From contig OZ038422.1 of assembly GCA_964036155.1 (NCBI GenBank), forward strand, positions 5,665,201 to 5,729,200: DNA of 64,000 nucleotides, read 5' to 3'. Positions 20,301 to 34,163 of this stretch are shown here, piece by piece; position 1 is the first letter of the stretch, and each line of letters begins with the position of its first letter. The notes under the pieces were generated by a model. That model was given only the letters and a program-made list of their open reading frames with translations, had not been told where the DNA came from and made no database searches. The stretch is from Diploscapter coronatus. Lineage: Eukaryota; Nematoda; Chromadorea; Rhabditida; Rhabditidae. The translations under genes were made by a program, and so were the position numbers.

Positions 20301-23300
20301 AATCAAAGCCAGGTTCATCTACACAGCGCTAAAAAATTTGCCACGCAGCTACTTCAACTGCTTTAGAGGAAAATTATGCAGTTGAAATGATTGCGACTCT
20401 GATTATTGCTTCTTACCCGTCTGATTAGTAGCTTCAACAGCTTCTCTTAGCGATGCTCGCGGACAGAATTCCTGAACGAAGAAGAAGGCAGAGTCATCGC
20501 TGCTCTGGTACATTCCCTCATAAGTGTCGATAATGTTCTGATGAGGGGAAAGGAAGAACGAATAATTGTACTCTCGAATAAAGTCGACCTGAATGATTTA
20601 GCTTTGAATGCTCCTCACCACTTTCGCCAATACCTGCTTAGTCTGAGGTCGAGGGAAGAATTTGATAGCGATTTTCATTCCTGATTGTCTGTGCTCAGCA
20701 AGTTTAATGAACCCGAATCGACCAGTACCGAGCTGGAATTTCACTTATAGTAAAATTATTGAATTAAATTATCCTATACCTGTTTGTAGACGGTGTAGAC
20801 ATCATCCAAGTCGATCTTCTTGATAGGCTCCATGCTGACAGAGCCTCTCTTCACAAACACACTGTTGCGTCTCTTGGCTGCCGCTCCGCTGCCAGAAGAC
20901 GACGCACCGTGACCGCTTACTTTTTCTCCGCCTTCAGAGCGGACAGAAGCATTCTGAAAGAATGGAGATTTTTCATTTTCATCCAAGATCAAATAATCGA
21001 ACATGATCAAAACGTCAAAATCTCAACCGACATAGAGAAACATATTAGCGTAAGAAATTGTAGTATTCATTTATTCGCACCGCGATGAGCACATTTTTGT
21101 ACAGATCGATCCCGAATATTTTCTTATCTCCCGCGGAATGCCTCCTAACTCTAGTAGCTGATCTAGGCATGACAGGACTAGCTGGTGGGGTGCTTGGGGG
21201 AGTTCGAGGTGGGGTTCTGAGTCCGGGTGGAACGCCTACTTCTTCGGAACGTTGAATGTGCATATTCTTAGGAATTTTGATAGTGATGAATAACGCACTA
21301 GCGATCGAAGTGAAATAGCTTCAGTGGATAGTTCGGTGTTAAACTGGTACACCGTCAGTGAAAGTGACAATGATAAGTGATTTGAGGGATGAAGGGATAA
21401 GAGGCAGTGGGACTTGAGCTGTAGGTTCACGTTAGTATCACAAGCAAAAACGACCCTTTCTGTTTGATTCGTTCACTTCTCCGGACTCTCTCAAAGTCAA
21501 GTTCTATTTTTACAGGTTTGAACTCTTCCATTGTGCGCCATCTGCTCGAACTGTTGAAGCACTTGAGAATATGGGTGATTTAGAGGAATAACGGGAAAGT
21601 AACAGGATGTACAGTGATAAGTAAGAGAATGTGTATAGAAAAGAGGATGCACCGTTCGCTCCATCACCAACCTTCGATTTTTCTATCGCTTCTCTCCAAA
21701 ATCCTCCCACGGCTAATTTTGCAAGCTATGTTGAAAATGAGGATGATCTTCGATGATGAGTTGTTCAAAATAGATACAACAATTTTACACCTAATTACTC
21801 AGTATCTTAGAAGATCTTTCAAAGATAGATCTGGATGACTAATCCGCTCCACAAACATACACACCTTCGACAAAGAATTATTTATCAACTCGCATCATTT
21901 GGTCATTTACTTTCATCCACCCGTATTGACAAACAGAGCTGTTCACACTTTTATCCCACGCATTCGGTGCAAAGACACAGAGGTTTGCTAAATATTCTCT
22001 ACGAAACTTCGGAACCGTGGTTTCTGCATTAAAGTTGAGAAGTGATGCATCAATGTTTCTGATCAGAACTTTCTAGAAATAATCTCTCTTCCAACGAAAG
22101 GATCATTTACCGTGCGAAAAAATGAGTACAGATGCTCCGGAGTCGGAAGGAATCAACATGGCTGTCTGATAGAAGATAAGACCGAGCAAGGGTAACTCAA
22201 ATAGTGCAGGGGATCTTTTGAGAACGTGATTTGCTAAATTTCGCAAATCACTACAATATTCCTAGAGAACTAGGCATCAGATAAACAATCAAGAATACTG
22301 TTACTTGATCGGTAACAATGATATCCTAACTAGAAAAACAGGTACCAGCAACATACTTGTAACTAACTCAAGAAGTAAATTATTTTGAAGATCATTGGAA
22401 ATTTAGTTGCTTTGAGAAAGTTGGGACATGATCCTTAACTTATCTTATGAAATTTAACTAAAGCTCCAACATCAAGGAATGCAAAGTTTTCTCTTACTCT
22501 CCGGTATGCCATAATACAATTTTTAGTGTATCCAATTTCTAATAAAATCGTCACGAGTTAATCAGAGGTAGAATCGCTATTTCACAGAAAAGTTGCCATG
22601 TCAAATAAAATTGCGAACACATACCCACTCATTGAGCTTTCTCGGCAGTCAAACCGAGGTAAGTACGATGTGAAAATCTTCCCTTACAATTAGCCGATAT
22701 TGCTGGTATGTGGATATACCAAATTTGAATATATCCTCCTCTTTACATTTGCAACCTCAAGATCTCGTTCTCATTATTTCCTCGGATTTCAAATAAAACT
22801 GTTGAAAACTGAAAAGCTCTCGCCTGTACATTAGTAGTCAAGGAAGGGGAAGCCATCTGGCTAAACATCTGTATAAACAGAGACAAACTTCAAAGAAGAA
22901 ATGACGGGGTAAAGTCAAAAAAAGTCAAGCCGCAAGCAATCAGGCGAATGACAACCTTATGAAAGTCGTTAGGAAGAGGCATCACTGTCCACTGTGAACA
23001 GATAAGCGAAGCATCGGTGGAACTCCCGTATCCAAAGGTGAAATGATCCCCAGACACAGCCCAGTAATCCAACAATCCACAAATACACGCACCTCATATT
23101 CAGCACCAACACCGAATCTTTCAACCGACTCAAAACCTTTGCAGCAATTTGGCCCCATCAATTTTTCTGTCCACCCTCGCTTCACTTTTGATCCACCAAA
23201 ACAACCTGACATTGCAAAAATAAAACGTTTGGATGTCTTGATGAGAATTTAACAGGCGGGCAAAGAGTTGAGAACAAGCACGTAGTCAAAATGAAATCGA

Positions 23301-24210
23301 ACACGAAATGAAGAGCTGATCGATAAATTGGATAAAGTAATTGGAATTGGTTTATGGTTTGACGAAAGAATTTTTTTCCAACAAATAATAAATTCTTGGT
23401 GATGTTCTAATAATAAAGCAATGATGTGGTCGTCAAGCTTTGTTGTCAACTTGCGAGCACTTTTGTTTGCAAGCGGCACTTATCACAAAAGCGGGATACA
23501 TCGATTGATTAGAGATAAAATCTCGAGATACAGCCGAAAACTCAAATATTCGCGGGACAGCTAACTGGTATACAAACAAAATTTACAAAGGCCTGATTTG
23601 ATTGGATCAAATCGACCAGGACTGTTTGTAGTAGACACGGTGATGTGAGAATAAATATAGATAAATCAAAGCTTCTTATTAGTGAAGGACATTGTTTTGA
23701 CTGCAAACTACGTTTACTGACCATAATATTCCTCGATCCGTATGGATATCCATCAATAGAATGTGTCATCGACGATGTAGTAGAGCCGTCGTGATAATAA
23801 GGGTCGTAAAGGGAGGTCTGCTGCAGATTCGGAGCACTTTTATCGTGAGAATATTCGTACGGATGCCTCTGCATTTCATGTGGCAATGTGTTGCTGTGAC
23901 TTATGTGTGCTGGCACTTCGACAGAAGATTCCGAGGTTCGCTTGTCGCGTTTGTTCCTCTTCGGCGAGGATGCCCTTCTGCCATTCATGCCCGACGAAGA
24001 CTGCCCTTGTGACGATCCAACCGAATGTGTATGAGCGTGCTGCTGAGAACGACGACGATTTCCACCCGATGGCGACTTGGCGAACATCTGGAACACTTCT
24101 GCCTTCGTCGTAGGTTCATCGTCGTCGTCAAAATCGGGAATTTCCACAGCTGTTGGCAACGTCGGTCGTCGAGTCGATAGTCGGGACCAAGCACGTGTCA
24201 GCTTGTTCAT
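17359..24210 (-). CDS. SBK-like protein kinase with HRN catalytic loop, two N-termini
   Basis: The shared exons, 5' to 3' on the minus strand, are 20953-20780, 20732-20634, 20588-20417, 19645-19509, 19459-19309, 18555-18393, 18348-18261, 17603-17553 and 17505-17359. A first exon at 24210-23722 gives 556 residues; an alternative start exon at 21263-21081 gives 454. All phases agree. The kinase domain (about residues 214-485 of the long form) has the Gly loop LGTGRFG, the Lys in KIAIKFF, DFG in KVTDFGLTRK, SPELCE, and DVWALG. The catalytic loop reads VHRNLKAEN: Asn (residue 341) replaces the usual Asp. The WALG-IFFYCLKGRFPW and PRVKDRW segments are typical of SH3-binding-domain kinases (SBK). 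The 163-residue long-form N-terminus is basic, Ser/His/Gln-rich and probably disordered. The short-form N-terminus has a TPP/SPP-rich stretch suited to SH3 or proline-directed kinase contacts. Confidence 0.85.
19784..19806. repeat. GCA trinucleotide microsatellite
   Basis: About seven GCA units in an intron (19646-20416) of the kinase gene. It is not translated in the kinase model. Confidence 0.8.
21264..23721 (-). other. Kinase intron and short-isoform 5' region
   Basis: Between the two alternative first exons of the kinase. In-frame text upstream of the ATG at 21263 reaches a TGA about 60 bases back, supporting that ATG as a true start. An alternative reading is that the weak acceptor CCTAAG just before this ATG lets the long first exon splice onto this exon too. 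No other gene seen. Confidence 0.4.
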
Positions 24211-24707
24211 TTCGAGACGAGATTTCTAGGCTAGCCCTAGGAGGTGAGGGACGGCGTTGTAAGGAAATGCGATTATGACGATACTTCCTGGAGCAATTGA
24301 AATTAGAAACTAGAAATAGAAGATGGTTTCCGAAAATCTTCTGCCAGTTTTCTTCAGATCAAAGCGAAAGTGAAGGGGAATGATTGGAGGAAGAAATCGA
24401 AATTCAACCAAACCTGAGATGCAGTTGCTCCAGACAGACTTTCAGCGCCACAAGCACTGATATCCCTCCGTTTCTCTGGTCTCTCTCACTTCTCAACAAT
24501 CTGTTCCCATTTATTTCCCATTAGCCTCACTCTCCTCTCCATCTATCCCGTACTCTTTAGTCTTGTCGATCATGCGAAAAAATGAACACAACCCGTCTTT
24601 CTGTCTTCCTCTTTTATTCCTCGTTTCATTTCTTCCTATCTTCTTCCTTCATCTTCCCATCATCCTCGTTTTATCAATCTTCCAACTGATAAACAGCTCC
24701 CCGAGAT
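24211..24707. promoter_or_regulatory. Upstream region of the kinase long isoform
   Basis: A pyrimidine-rich interval of about 500 bases on the plus strand (24460-24680), just upstream of the minus-strand kinase ATG. If the plus-strand exon at 24708 is real, this would be a bidirectional promoter. No TATA box or named factor site recognised. Confidence 0.3.
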
Positions 24708-27700
24708 ATGGATGGATTTTCGCAAATTGCTTGCACTAATCGAGTCAACCCAGTCAATGATGGAGCATCGTTGGTTCAACAAATCGGTAAATATTGACAA
24801 ATTCGCGGTATTTAATTTAATCTGCTGGTCAAATCAATTGAGATTCATATCGTGACCTTTAATTGATATGAAAAGTTCAATTAGAATTTATGATGAGGAA
24901 GTACTATCAAATTCAACATCATTTACTTGAATTTTGGAAAAACATCAAATTGAAGCATCTGAAGATAGATAAGGAAAAATTTTTTGTGAAAATGGAATCC
25001 CGCGTGATTAGATGCTTTTGCAAAGAAAATATTTTACTGTGGCACTGATTAAATGCTCAAACAATTGTGACGACCATTGATGAACACGAACAGAACAGAA
25101 TACAAGAGATAAAGGAAAATGACTAAAGAAGAGCTCCCCAAATTATCTTAGAAGAAAAATATAAAATAAAAAGGGATATGCAGCGTTAAATGCTGTTAGA
25201 TATGACGGAGTTATTTTATAAGGAGCAGATGAAAGCACATCATCAGGGAACATCCCCAAGTAGTCAATTTTTGGATAAAATGCGAATTGGACTTGTGGGG
25301 GCAACTGCAGGAACAACGAGTAAGAAGATGCACATGAGAATATGAGTGCAGATAGAGCCGAAAGAAAGTCGTTCAGACTTGAAATCGAACATCTGAATGC
25401 AGGAAGGGCAAATAGAGTGAGTGGCTCATCTGGGTAATTTGAGGAAAAATAATCCGTGAAAATAGCAGACGAATGGAAGAAATCGAGGGAAAGAAGGAGA
25501 TTTCATGGGGACAGGTTCGAAAATAAACCACAACTATAGATTATGCACAGGAGTTCATGAAACATGAAGCGGAAAAGCCAAGAAGACAATGCAAATTGAA
25601 AGCGAAGGTGAAGACCCGTGTTCCTATTTTATCAGCACTTTTTGCTGCTTTATGTGAGCTAATAACAGAGGTGGATGGACTACGATAATGTATGCAGAAA
25701 GGAATGCACTTGGATGGGATTTCAGGGATAAATCAAGTCTCTGGAGGCAATGCCTTATATGGCGTGGAAAGAAGATAAAGTTAGTTGCTCTCATTTAGCC
25801 ACTGCTCTCCTCTCTTCGTCCCTTCATTTCTCGCTTCCTCGCTTCATTCCCTCATTCCTCCATTATTCCATTCCAGAATTCTCTGCTACGTCACTAATTA
25901 CAGCCCAGAGGCCTCTCCACCACTCACACCAAACCACCTAGCACTAATAAATTCATATAATGAACACATAAAATCTAAGAAATCCTGCAAAATTAATTGT
26001 AGCTCCAATTAGCAACACATCCTGCTGACGTAGAACGTGAACATAGTCAAATTAAAAAGTTGCATCAAGGGTATAATAAACTGACATGATAAATTAATGG
26101 ATTAGAAAATTTTGCAAAACCAGGAGCACTTCTGGTTGAGAACTTTGAAGGATTGCACTGAAATTTGTTCTCAAAAAATGAGATTTGGCAAAGATCGTGT
26201 TGTAAAATTTTTCCTTTTTCATTTATAAAAAAAAACAGTTGAACATTCAAAAGTTAGCTAATTTTTTGTAGACATTTAATCCGAATGCGTACCGGAAACC
26301 TTGATTTTGAGTAAGCCTTCACTTCCGTTTTGTTGATTAAAATTAGCAAACTTGAAACAAGTAAATGTGATCTCTAAAATTTTGGGACGAAGCTATAAAA
26401 TCTTCAGAAATCATAGTGGAAAGACTATTTATGAAAGAGTTAAAGATCTTGAATAAGAAATTAGAGATAAAACAATTTGTAGTGAAATAGCAGAAAATTG
26501 GGTGTTGTTTCGAGCATAAATGGAAATGAAATGATTACGCAATTGATGCTTTTAGAATGAAGATTTTTGAAGTCATAAAGTCATTTATGTTAGATAACTA
26601 ACGATTATCTCGAAATTGTTACGTAACCGTCCTGATAAGATGATATTTTCATTTTTAATAGAGAAAAACAACTTGGAGCAGAACACGTTTTCATCGAAAC
26701 AATTTGAAAGCTGCTCGAAAAGTCAATTGGAAACGAAACGGAGATAGGGATTTCGCAGTAATGGGTAAATCGACAGTTTTCAGAGACAAAGACTAAAGAA
26801 TGAGATCAGCAAGGTGCTTAGGTATTGTGGAGTGCCTGCTAACTTTCCCACTTCAACGTCAAATCGTTAAAATCCCATGCGCATCAGCGAAAAAGCGTCA
26901 GTTACAAACAAAAAGCACGCGCACTTCGAGTGCAACTGATTGCGGCATCGTTGCATCTCTTACGCATTGTTTGCGATATTCTCGCAATCACAATTGTTTA
27001 GTTCACAAATATGCAATGTAAAACTTGCAATGACAATTCAGCTAACAACTGTTGAAAACACAAAAATGCGTAAGAAAACGACGATGCGGATTCTCTGTCA
27101 ATTTATCACTTCAATATCTAGTCGTTTAGTTTGGGATGTTTATACAGAATAAAATTCCGAAAGAAAATATCTAAATTAATGTAGGAAGTTCATTAAGAGT
27201 TGAACTGTGAGTGATCTAAATTATTTTAAAAAAGAATGCAAATTTCTCATTTCAAAATTGAAGCATCGGTAAATTCCTCAAGCTAATGAGTAGGATAATT
27301 TGAAATGTATCTCCATTTCCGATGAATAATTTCTGATTTATACGAGCTAGATAAGCCATGAAATATTTGAATTTGTTGATAATTTTTCAAATGAGTAATT
27401 TTTGTTGGGCTTATTAGAAAATTTCATAGCAAAACAAGCAGCTTTTGATGCTGGTTGATAATTTGATAAAGGAAATGAGAAGAAGAATCTCCTTTGAAGC
27501 AGAAAAGCAACCCAGATTGCGGGAAATGAAGCAAGCCAAACGAAAGAACACGGTGCTTAATTATGACGCAACAATTGCACTGCTTCCTCTACTTTTCTCA
27601 TTCCTTCTCAGCTTCACTTGATCTTTCGTTGATTTGCCTCCAACGTCTAATTTTTCGGAGCAACTCGAGCGTAATTCTCTTCATTTGTTCTACTCAAACC

Positions 27701-29123
27701 TCACTATTCTTGGAGTTCCTCGCGACCAAGCAGAAGGCAGAAATTACACACGAGTTTAGCTAGTAAAACAGAAGAAATCATAGTTTGACCATGAAAACAG
27801 GAGGTTTGATGATAAATTAGTGAAACAAAGAAAATGAAACGCGAAAATAATGCCACAAGAAATACTGTAATATGGTTGAAAAATCTTCTTCGAAAAACGT
27901 AATTAAGGCTAGAATTTAGCTATTATGTTTACGAGGAACCAGAAAATCTCGCGTAAAAATTTGGAATATCTGTGTTATCCGCTGGAATCTCTCGAAACCT
28001 GCACGGAACTTCTCATGGCATATGCACATAGAGATGGAGGCATTTCACGTAGACCAGAGAAGGCAAAACCACACGGCAGCACATGCTGCAGGGCAGAGGC
28101 TGGAGAAAAGTCTGCCCAGATTTGTCCTTAGGGGAAATAAACCTTAGAAGCCATGCTATGAAAGGAAACTAGAGGAAGTTTTATGATAATAAAAATTTTT
28201 CGATGAAAAATTGATTTTTGAGGAGATTCGTAACAAGATTTTTAGCGGAACAGTTTTTATTAGAAGGCTTTGCAGGAAGGGTCTGACTTAGCCCTGCTTA
28301 GATTTGTGAAAACGAAAGAGATGGAAATGCAATGTGGATAGATGATACAGCCCTGGCCGAAGGACCCATATGTTGTCTCCCTCCCAGACCCAATCCTTCT
28401 ATCCTCTCAAATCAGCCAAATTGGCCGACGAACACGGACCAATTCTTTGTATGAGAAATTTGAGTAGAAAGGATGCAATGATTCGTCGAAAAATAATCAG
28501 AAAAATGCATGTAAGAAATAATTGCCGATGCATAGTGAGAAGGACCATTGGCTAAATTCATTCACGGAAAACATCAATGCATTTTGCCAAAACAAGAGGA
28601 ACCACCACAAAATTATACATCTTAACGGATTTTAATAAAACTAAAGGAAAAATGATATATTATTAGTTGAGACGATACGTATTGTCATAAGATGATATCT
28701 TCATGATTTTGGTAAAAGTGATTATTATTGAGAGTGAGCCTATAAGGCTTTACTTCACTGCATTAGAAATCTATTGTGAGAACTCTCTGGAATACGGAAC
28801 GAGCTTTTTCCCTGCTGTGGAGTGCGAGCTAGCGGCCCGTAAATGATGGCTCGTGACAATTTCTATTTTTATCGGCCTTATTTGCTTCAGATATGAAAGT
28901 CTGCGAGTTTTGCGCGCTGGGCGACAATTCCCCAAGGGAATCTCAATCCACGGCACCTCCTCTTACAAAATACTATCCCATCATCGTCAATTCCACTCCA
29001 TTTTCCCCTTCATCATGTTCAAAACTCTCAAAAACCTTGAATTCCTTGTTGAGTTTTGCAGATGCATATGATCGGGTAAATTATTCGGAAAATTGTAATC
29101 TTTGTTCAAAATTTGTATCCTAA
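24708..29123 (+). CDS. Weak two-exon candidate with two CxxC pairs
   Basis: A possible first exon (24708-24786) begins MDGFSQIACTNRVN and ends at a good donor (G|GTAAAT). The next phase-compatible exon starts at 28891 after TTTGCTTCAG and contains VCEFCALGDNSPRES, a Ser/Pro-rich middle and, if read through to the stop at 29123, NCNLCSKFVS. The two CxxC pairs could bind a metal. A donor CGG|GTAAAT at 29076 could instead continue to an exon I cannot find. The 4.1-kb intron and lack of further exons make this speculative. Confidence 0.22.
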
Positions 29124-32100
29124 ATAGAAAATGGAATAATCTCTAGTATTTTTTTCATTTCAAATCCAAAAATAAAATATGTAATTTGGAAGTTGCAAAA
29201 CTATGAAACTTTGGGAACGAAATAATTTGATTAAATCTAAAAAATGGAAAAGGATTTAGGATGAGTGACTACCGAGCATTTTCAAATCACGTTTATATTT
29301 CAAAGAGAAACTCTGAGTAAAGAAGATAGGACAAATTTTATTTATGAAAAATAAAACATTTTTTGCGATGAAATTGATTTCAATCGCATCAAACGACTCA
29401 GAAAGTAAACTCTTTTTAATGCGCAGATTTCAAGTGTTCTAACCCTGAAAATCACTGTAGAGCACTATTTGAAGAGGGATGTTCGGATTTTGCGGACATA
29501 AAATATTTAACGAGAATTGTTTCAATTTTCCTGCTTTCTTATCGTTTGCAAACATTTGCTGATTCTCTATAAATTTGACAGAAGTTACACAGAGTGATTC
29601 GATTTTAAATCGCTAAAAACCATCTCAGAATGACAGCTCGAATTTTTCGCCACTTTGCAACACAAAAATTTGATCACTTTATACGAAATAGCATGGTAAA
29701 AGTTATCCTAACTACCTAAATTTGACCAAGTGGCGAAGTGGTGAAATTTTAAAATTATAAAGTGGTTAAAAATTCAAATCAAGTCTCATAATCATGTTTA
29801 CAAATAATTTTGGTAGAAAATGGAAATATGATATTAAATAAAATAATATATAGGAAGTTAATGATATTTCATTTTAGAGATTTCGCAAAATTGCAGATTG
29901 CAAGAAAATTGAAAGAATCCATAATGTCATGTGATATTTTGGACTCTCAAAATATGGCAACTGAAACGAAGGAGTCGTTTATCAATGCCTTTGCAATTTC
30001 AACACAATTTGCGCCCACATTTTGTTGGTCTTTGGAAGGAAATTATCATAAATCTCTAACGGAGCGATCGCATGAAAAGCAGATTTGAGCATGAAATGTT
30101 TTCCAAAAATGGGGGAAATATCTTGTTTATAAATATTGCTGTTCATTATTGGATAGATATGCGAAAAAGAAAAAAATGTAAATTTGAAAAAAAGAAAAAA
30201 AAAACTCATAATCTATTAAGTTGAGTGCTGAGCCACGTAGTAATGCAGAGGACTTTTGTAGCTGTTTAGAAGTGAAGACGAGTTGAGCACGAAAATATTT
30301 ATTGACTGGCAATTTGGGATATTTATAGACTTGGGCTTAGGTTTTCGATAGCGAGATTTATAGGGGACGAGATCATAATGGTAATATTATAATTTATACA
30401 TACTTCGTTCCTAATTATCTCGAATTTCTTGAGAATTTTAAATTGTAGTATTCAAATATCGGAAGATAAGTTTCGGCAGATTTTGGAACTTTCGAAAAAC
30501 GCATAAATGCGTAGATAGCTTCAGTTTGGTTGAGGAACAAATCAGGGGAGGAAAGTTCCTTTCTTCGGATGCAATTTGCGTTTTTCAATAGCAGAATTGC
30601 CTAACCGAGTTTGCACCTGAACTGGAAAAATCCAGACAAAGAAATTTGACATGAAAAATGAAAAGGGGTTTGAGGTAAGAAAATTCGGAGAATAAAAGAA
30701 CCAACCTGACGGAAAGGACAAATAAACAAACTCAAGCAGAACATTTACGCAATTGCCGACGAAATTTCTATTTTGTGCCAAAATGAGCGAATAATTTTGG
30801 GGTTGAATAGATAGAAATACTTGCGATTTGTTGTCTGCGCAAAAATAAAACCTTTGATAATCTTAAGTCAATTGAAAATAATTGGATTTAATCAACAGTA
30901 CTACAAGAGACTAATAAAGAAAAACACTATTTTGGCTACTGTATTTAAACGTTGGCTTTCACCACCTCCTGCAGAAAAAAGCCTAATGAAACGCTTTCGG
31001 GTGACCCGAAAATGAGAAAAGTGTAGCGAATTGGCAAATAAATCGCAATTCACTTGGATTTTATACAATTAGATGATCCACCTTCTTTACCTCACGAGAT
31101 TGATGAAGGTCAAATTTTCACGTAAAATGGCTTTATTTAGGTGAAAATGACCAACTTTAAGCTATTTTTGGCAGAAAGCTACGGCAATATTGTCTAAATT
31201 AGAAAATACGGCACGTATCTAAATCCAGAAGCCGTAATGATTAGGCGAAAATGATTCCCATGACAAAGCTAATATAACTATACGAAAACATAAAATTTTG
31301 GCAACATATTGAAAATCCCTCTAATGAAATATTTCTCTGATCATCGTTATTTTGCCCAGTTAGCCGCGCTTCAATAATTGAATTTTCTTTGCAAGACTAT
31401 CCTCTAATTTCTGTACTAATCGACGAAAATAGTTAGCTTTTCGCTACGTGAAGAACACGAAATGGGATTACTCTTCAGAACAACTCGTGCAGAAGAATCG
31501 AATTGGGATAAATTAGGATAACAACTAAACTAATGATTATCTGGAAGAGATTCTTCAGAAGAAGCGAAAAATACTGGTTGAAGATCAAGAAAGTGAAAAA
31601 GACAAAGGAACGAAGCAAAGTGAGCCATTTTGAGAACAATTCAAATTGAACGCAATGAAGAAGACGGCTGTCATGAGCAGATTTTGACCTTTCGGAGAGG
31701 ATATGTAAATTAAAGAATTTAGAAAAGTGCTTTGCGTAATCGATTTGATTCTTATGAAGAGACCATCGTCATAGAACGTTAAAAATAAACTATGTTAGAA
31801 ATTCGAATCAAATTTTGGTACTAATTATATTTTACGCGAATGTATAGACGCATTGAAGGATACTGTAATAGTAAAAATTCTAGTATATCAAAAGCGCGTG
31901 CCGACTATGAAATTGAGAATTGAGCTTTCGTTTTTAAAGCAAAAAAAACGAAAATGATCAACAGGCAAATTTCAAAATGCTGAATTTGAACGAAATGGCA
32001 GCGAAATAAAAGGGATTTTTGAGAGAGAAAAAAGAACGAAGGAAATATGAGAGCGTGAGAATTTGCAAAGTGGCAGAGCAGAGGAACGTGTTGCGGAATG

Positions 32101-34163
32101 GAAGGAAAATGGAGATTGAAAAGATGCGAATAGGAAGAGGAAAATAGGCAAAACGAGCAATTTAGAAAAATTTGGATGAAATGAACCGAACGAAAGCAAT
32201 TTTTGATGTTCATATTTTTGTTTTGAGTGAATGATTTCGAGTTTAGGATAATGGCAAATGAACTTCGAGCACTGTAGTTTTGCGACGAATAATATAATCT
32301 CAGAATTGCGCCTACGCAAAGATAACTATTGAAAATACAAGTTAGAAGAAAGACACTTGATAAACGAAATTATTTCGACAAGAAATTCTTTCGCCAAATC
32401 ACTTTCTTTCTGTTTGATCTAATAAATTCTTGAGAGCCGAAAGAAGTTGATCAATAAAATTAGATGTTATGGTATAACAAGTTCATGAAAAAATAAGAAG
32501 ACCAATAAATTTCCGTGATTTAAATAAATCGTTAGCACTCACAATAATAAGTTCATAGATTCTAAACAAATTATTTTCATCTTTTAACTCGTCCTTCACG
32601 GAATTTCTAAAGTTGCTGTATTAATATTCTTTTCATTTTCGTTCCGAGTATCAAGGTTTAAAACTTATCCGATCTCAATTTTCGAGATGGAATTTGATTG
32701 ATAAATAATCCGCTTACAGGATAAATATCTTGCGTGCTTTTGAGATAAATCAAACTAGATCAGTTTTATCAAAATTTTCAATTTTGCTAATGGAAGGAAT
32801 TCTCTCAAACGGAAGAATAGTCACCGAGAAATCAAAACATGCAGACTATGTGGATGAATTGTGAAGTTTTTAGACTATAGTATCTAATAAGTAATACTAT
32901 TTTGATGAGAATTGAGGAAGTTAGCTGCATAACCATGTCTTAGATTATATCATTGATCACAGGATATTCACTCCATTATCGAAATTAAATTCAACGAGTT
33001 TCAATAATCACATGAGCAAAAATGCAATTGTGCAATTTTGTTTAGTTTCAGTATACTGAAGCTATTATTAACCGTCTTCCAAAAGAGAAAAATAAAGGAA
33101 TAAAGTTTGAGCATTCCGTCCGTTCATTTGAGAATTTTCCCTGAGCATTCTCAGCTATGCATACGTCGTTGAAAGTAAGAAAGCGAGCATGAATAGATTA
33201 GAAGATTGGCTGCGATGAGCACAGACAGCAAAGGCAGAGATCCTTTGTTTTGGGAAAATCTGCCAGATGATTGCAGAAATCATGACGTTTTGGCCACGCC
33301 CCTTTCGAATTCCCACATGGCGATTATTTTTGGAAGAATGCCTTCCATAGAAACCAAGTTTGTGAAAAGTTCGGAAGGAATACGAATGGGAGAACGAGAA
33401 TATGAAAGCAGATGTGACGTACCTGACGACGAAACGAACTGCGGATTTTCTCCTTCGTCGATTGGCAGAACGAGATTGACTTTTTTACCTGAAATTTTCT
33501 TTAAATATAAATCTTTTAGCCATATCTTCTTTTAATTCATAATCGGGATATAATTTATAAAGTACTCAGAGACGTAGTGACTTTGAGTTTAACAATATAA
33601 TAATGGGAGAATCAAACTGTCGCAACTTTTTGATAGTTCCACATTACCATTGACAGGCAATCTTTATAAAGCACACTTCTAAAAATTTTCTACACGTTAT
33701 GTCGCCCATCTAGAATTGTGCTATGATGCAAAAAGCGTGTTCCTTTGCCATGTACACTTATTTTCGAAGTTGTCAATGATTGCGTCATCACTTCACGGAT
33801 CTTTGCCTGACTTTGAGTATTGAGTGTCACGAGATAAAAGAAACGAATCATTTGAAACACAGATTCCCACAGGAAGAGGAAATGGACGGGTAAAAGGATG
33901 AATTGACTCTGAAGTTCTAAAGAATCAAAATGCCAAAAACGACTCAATTAATGTCGAATATACCAGATCAAGACGAAGTATTGCATGAAAAGCAAACCAA
34001 TAAACTAAAGTCAAGGTTTGGATAAAAATTCCTGTAAGTCAAAGAAAATCATGTCTGCTCCACATATGTAGATATTGAGAAATAATATCCGTTTAAGTTT
34101 TCCATCCCAAAATATTGAATCTTTATTTAAAGAAACTGAGAATCCAAAGACATAAATTTTGAT
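29124..34163. other. Gene-poor region
   Basis: Largely A/G-rich on the plus strand. The 109-codon plus frame at 33206-33535 (MAAMSTDSKGRDPLFWENL) has the best composition, but it shows no exon partners. The last ~50 bases probably hold the 3' UTR of the next minus-strand gene, with AATAAA (minus strand) near 34120. Confidence 0.35.

Noticed and set aside
27925..28131. Plus-strand frame of 68 codons
   Set aside because: No splice context, and mixed composition that changes abruptly at about 28050. Not enough to call a gene.
33206..33535. Plus-strand frame of 109 codons (GRDPLFWENLPDDC)
   Set aside because: Composition is acceptable, but I found no acceptor, partner exon or poly(A) signal; it is too likely to be chance in a gene-poor region.
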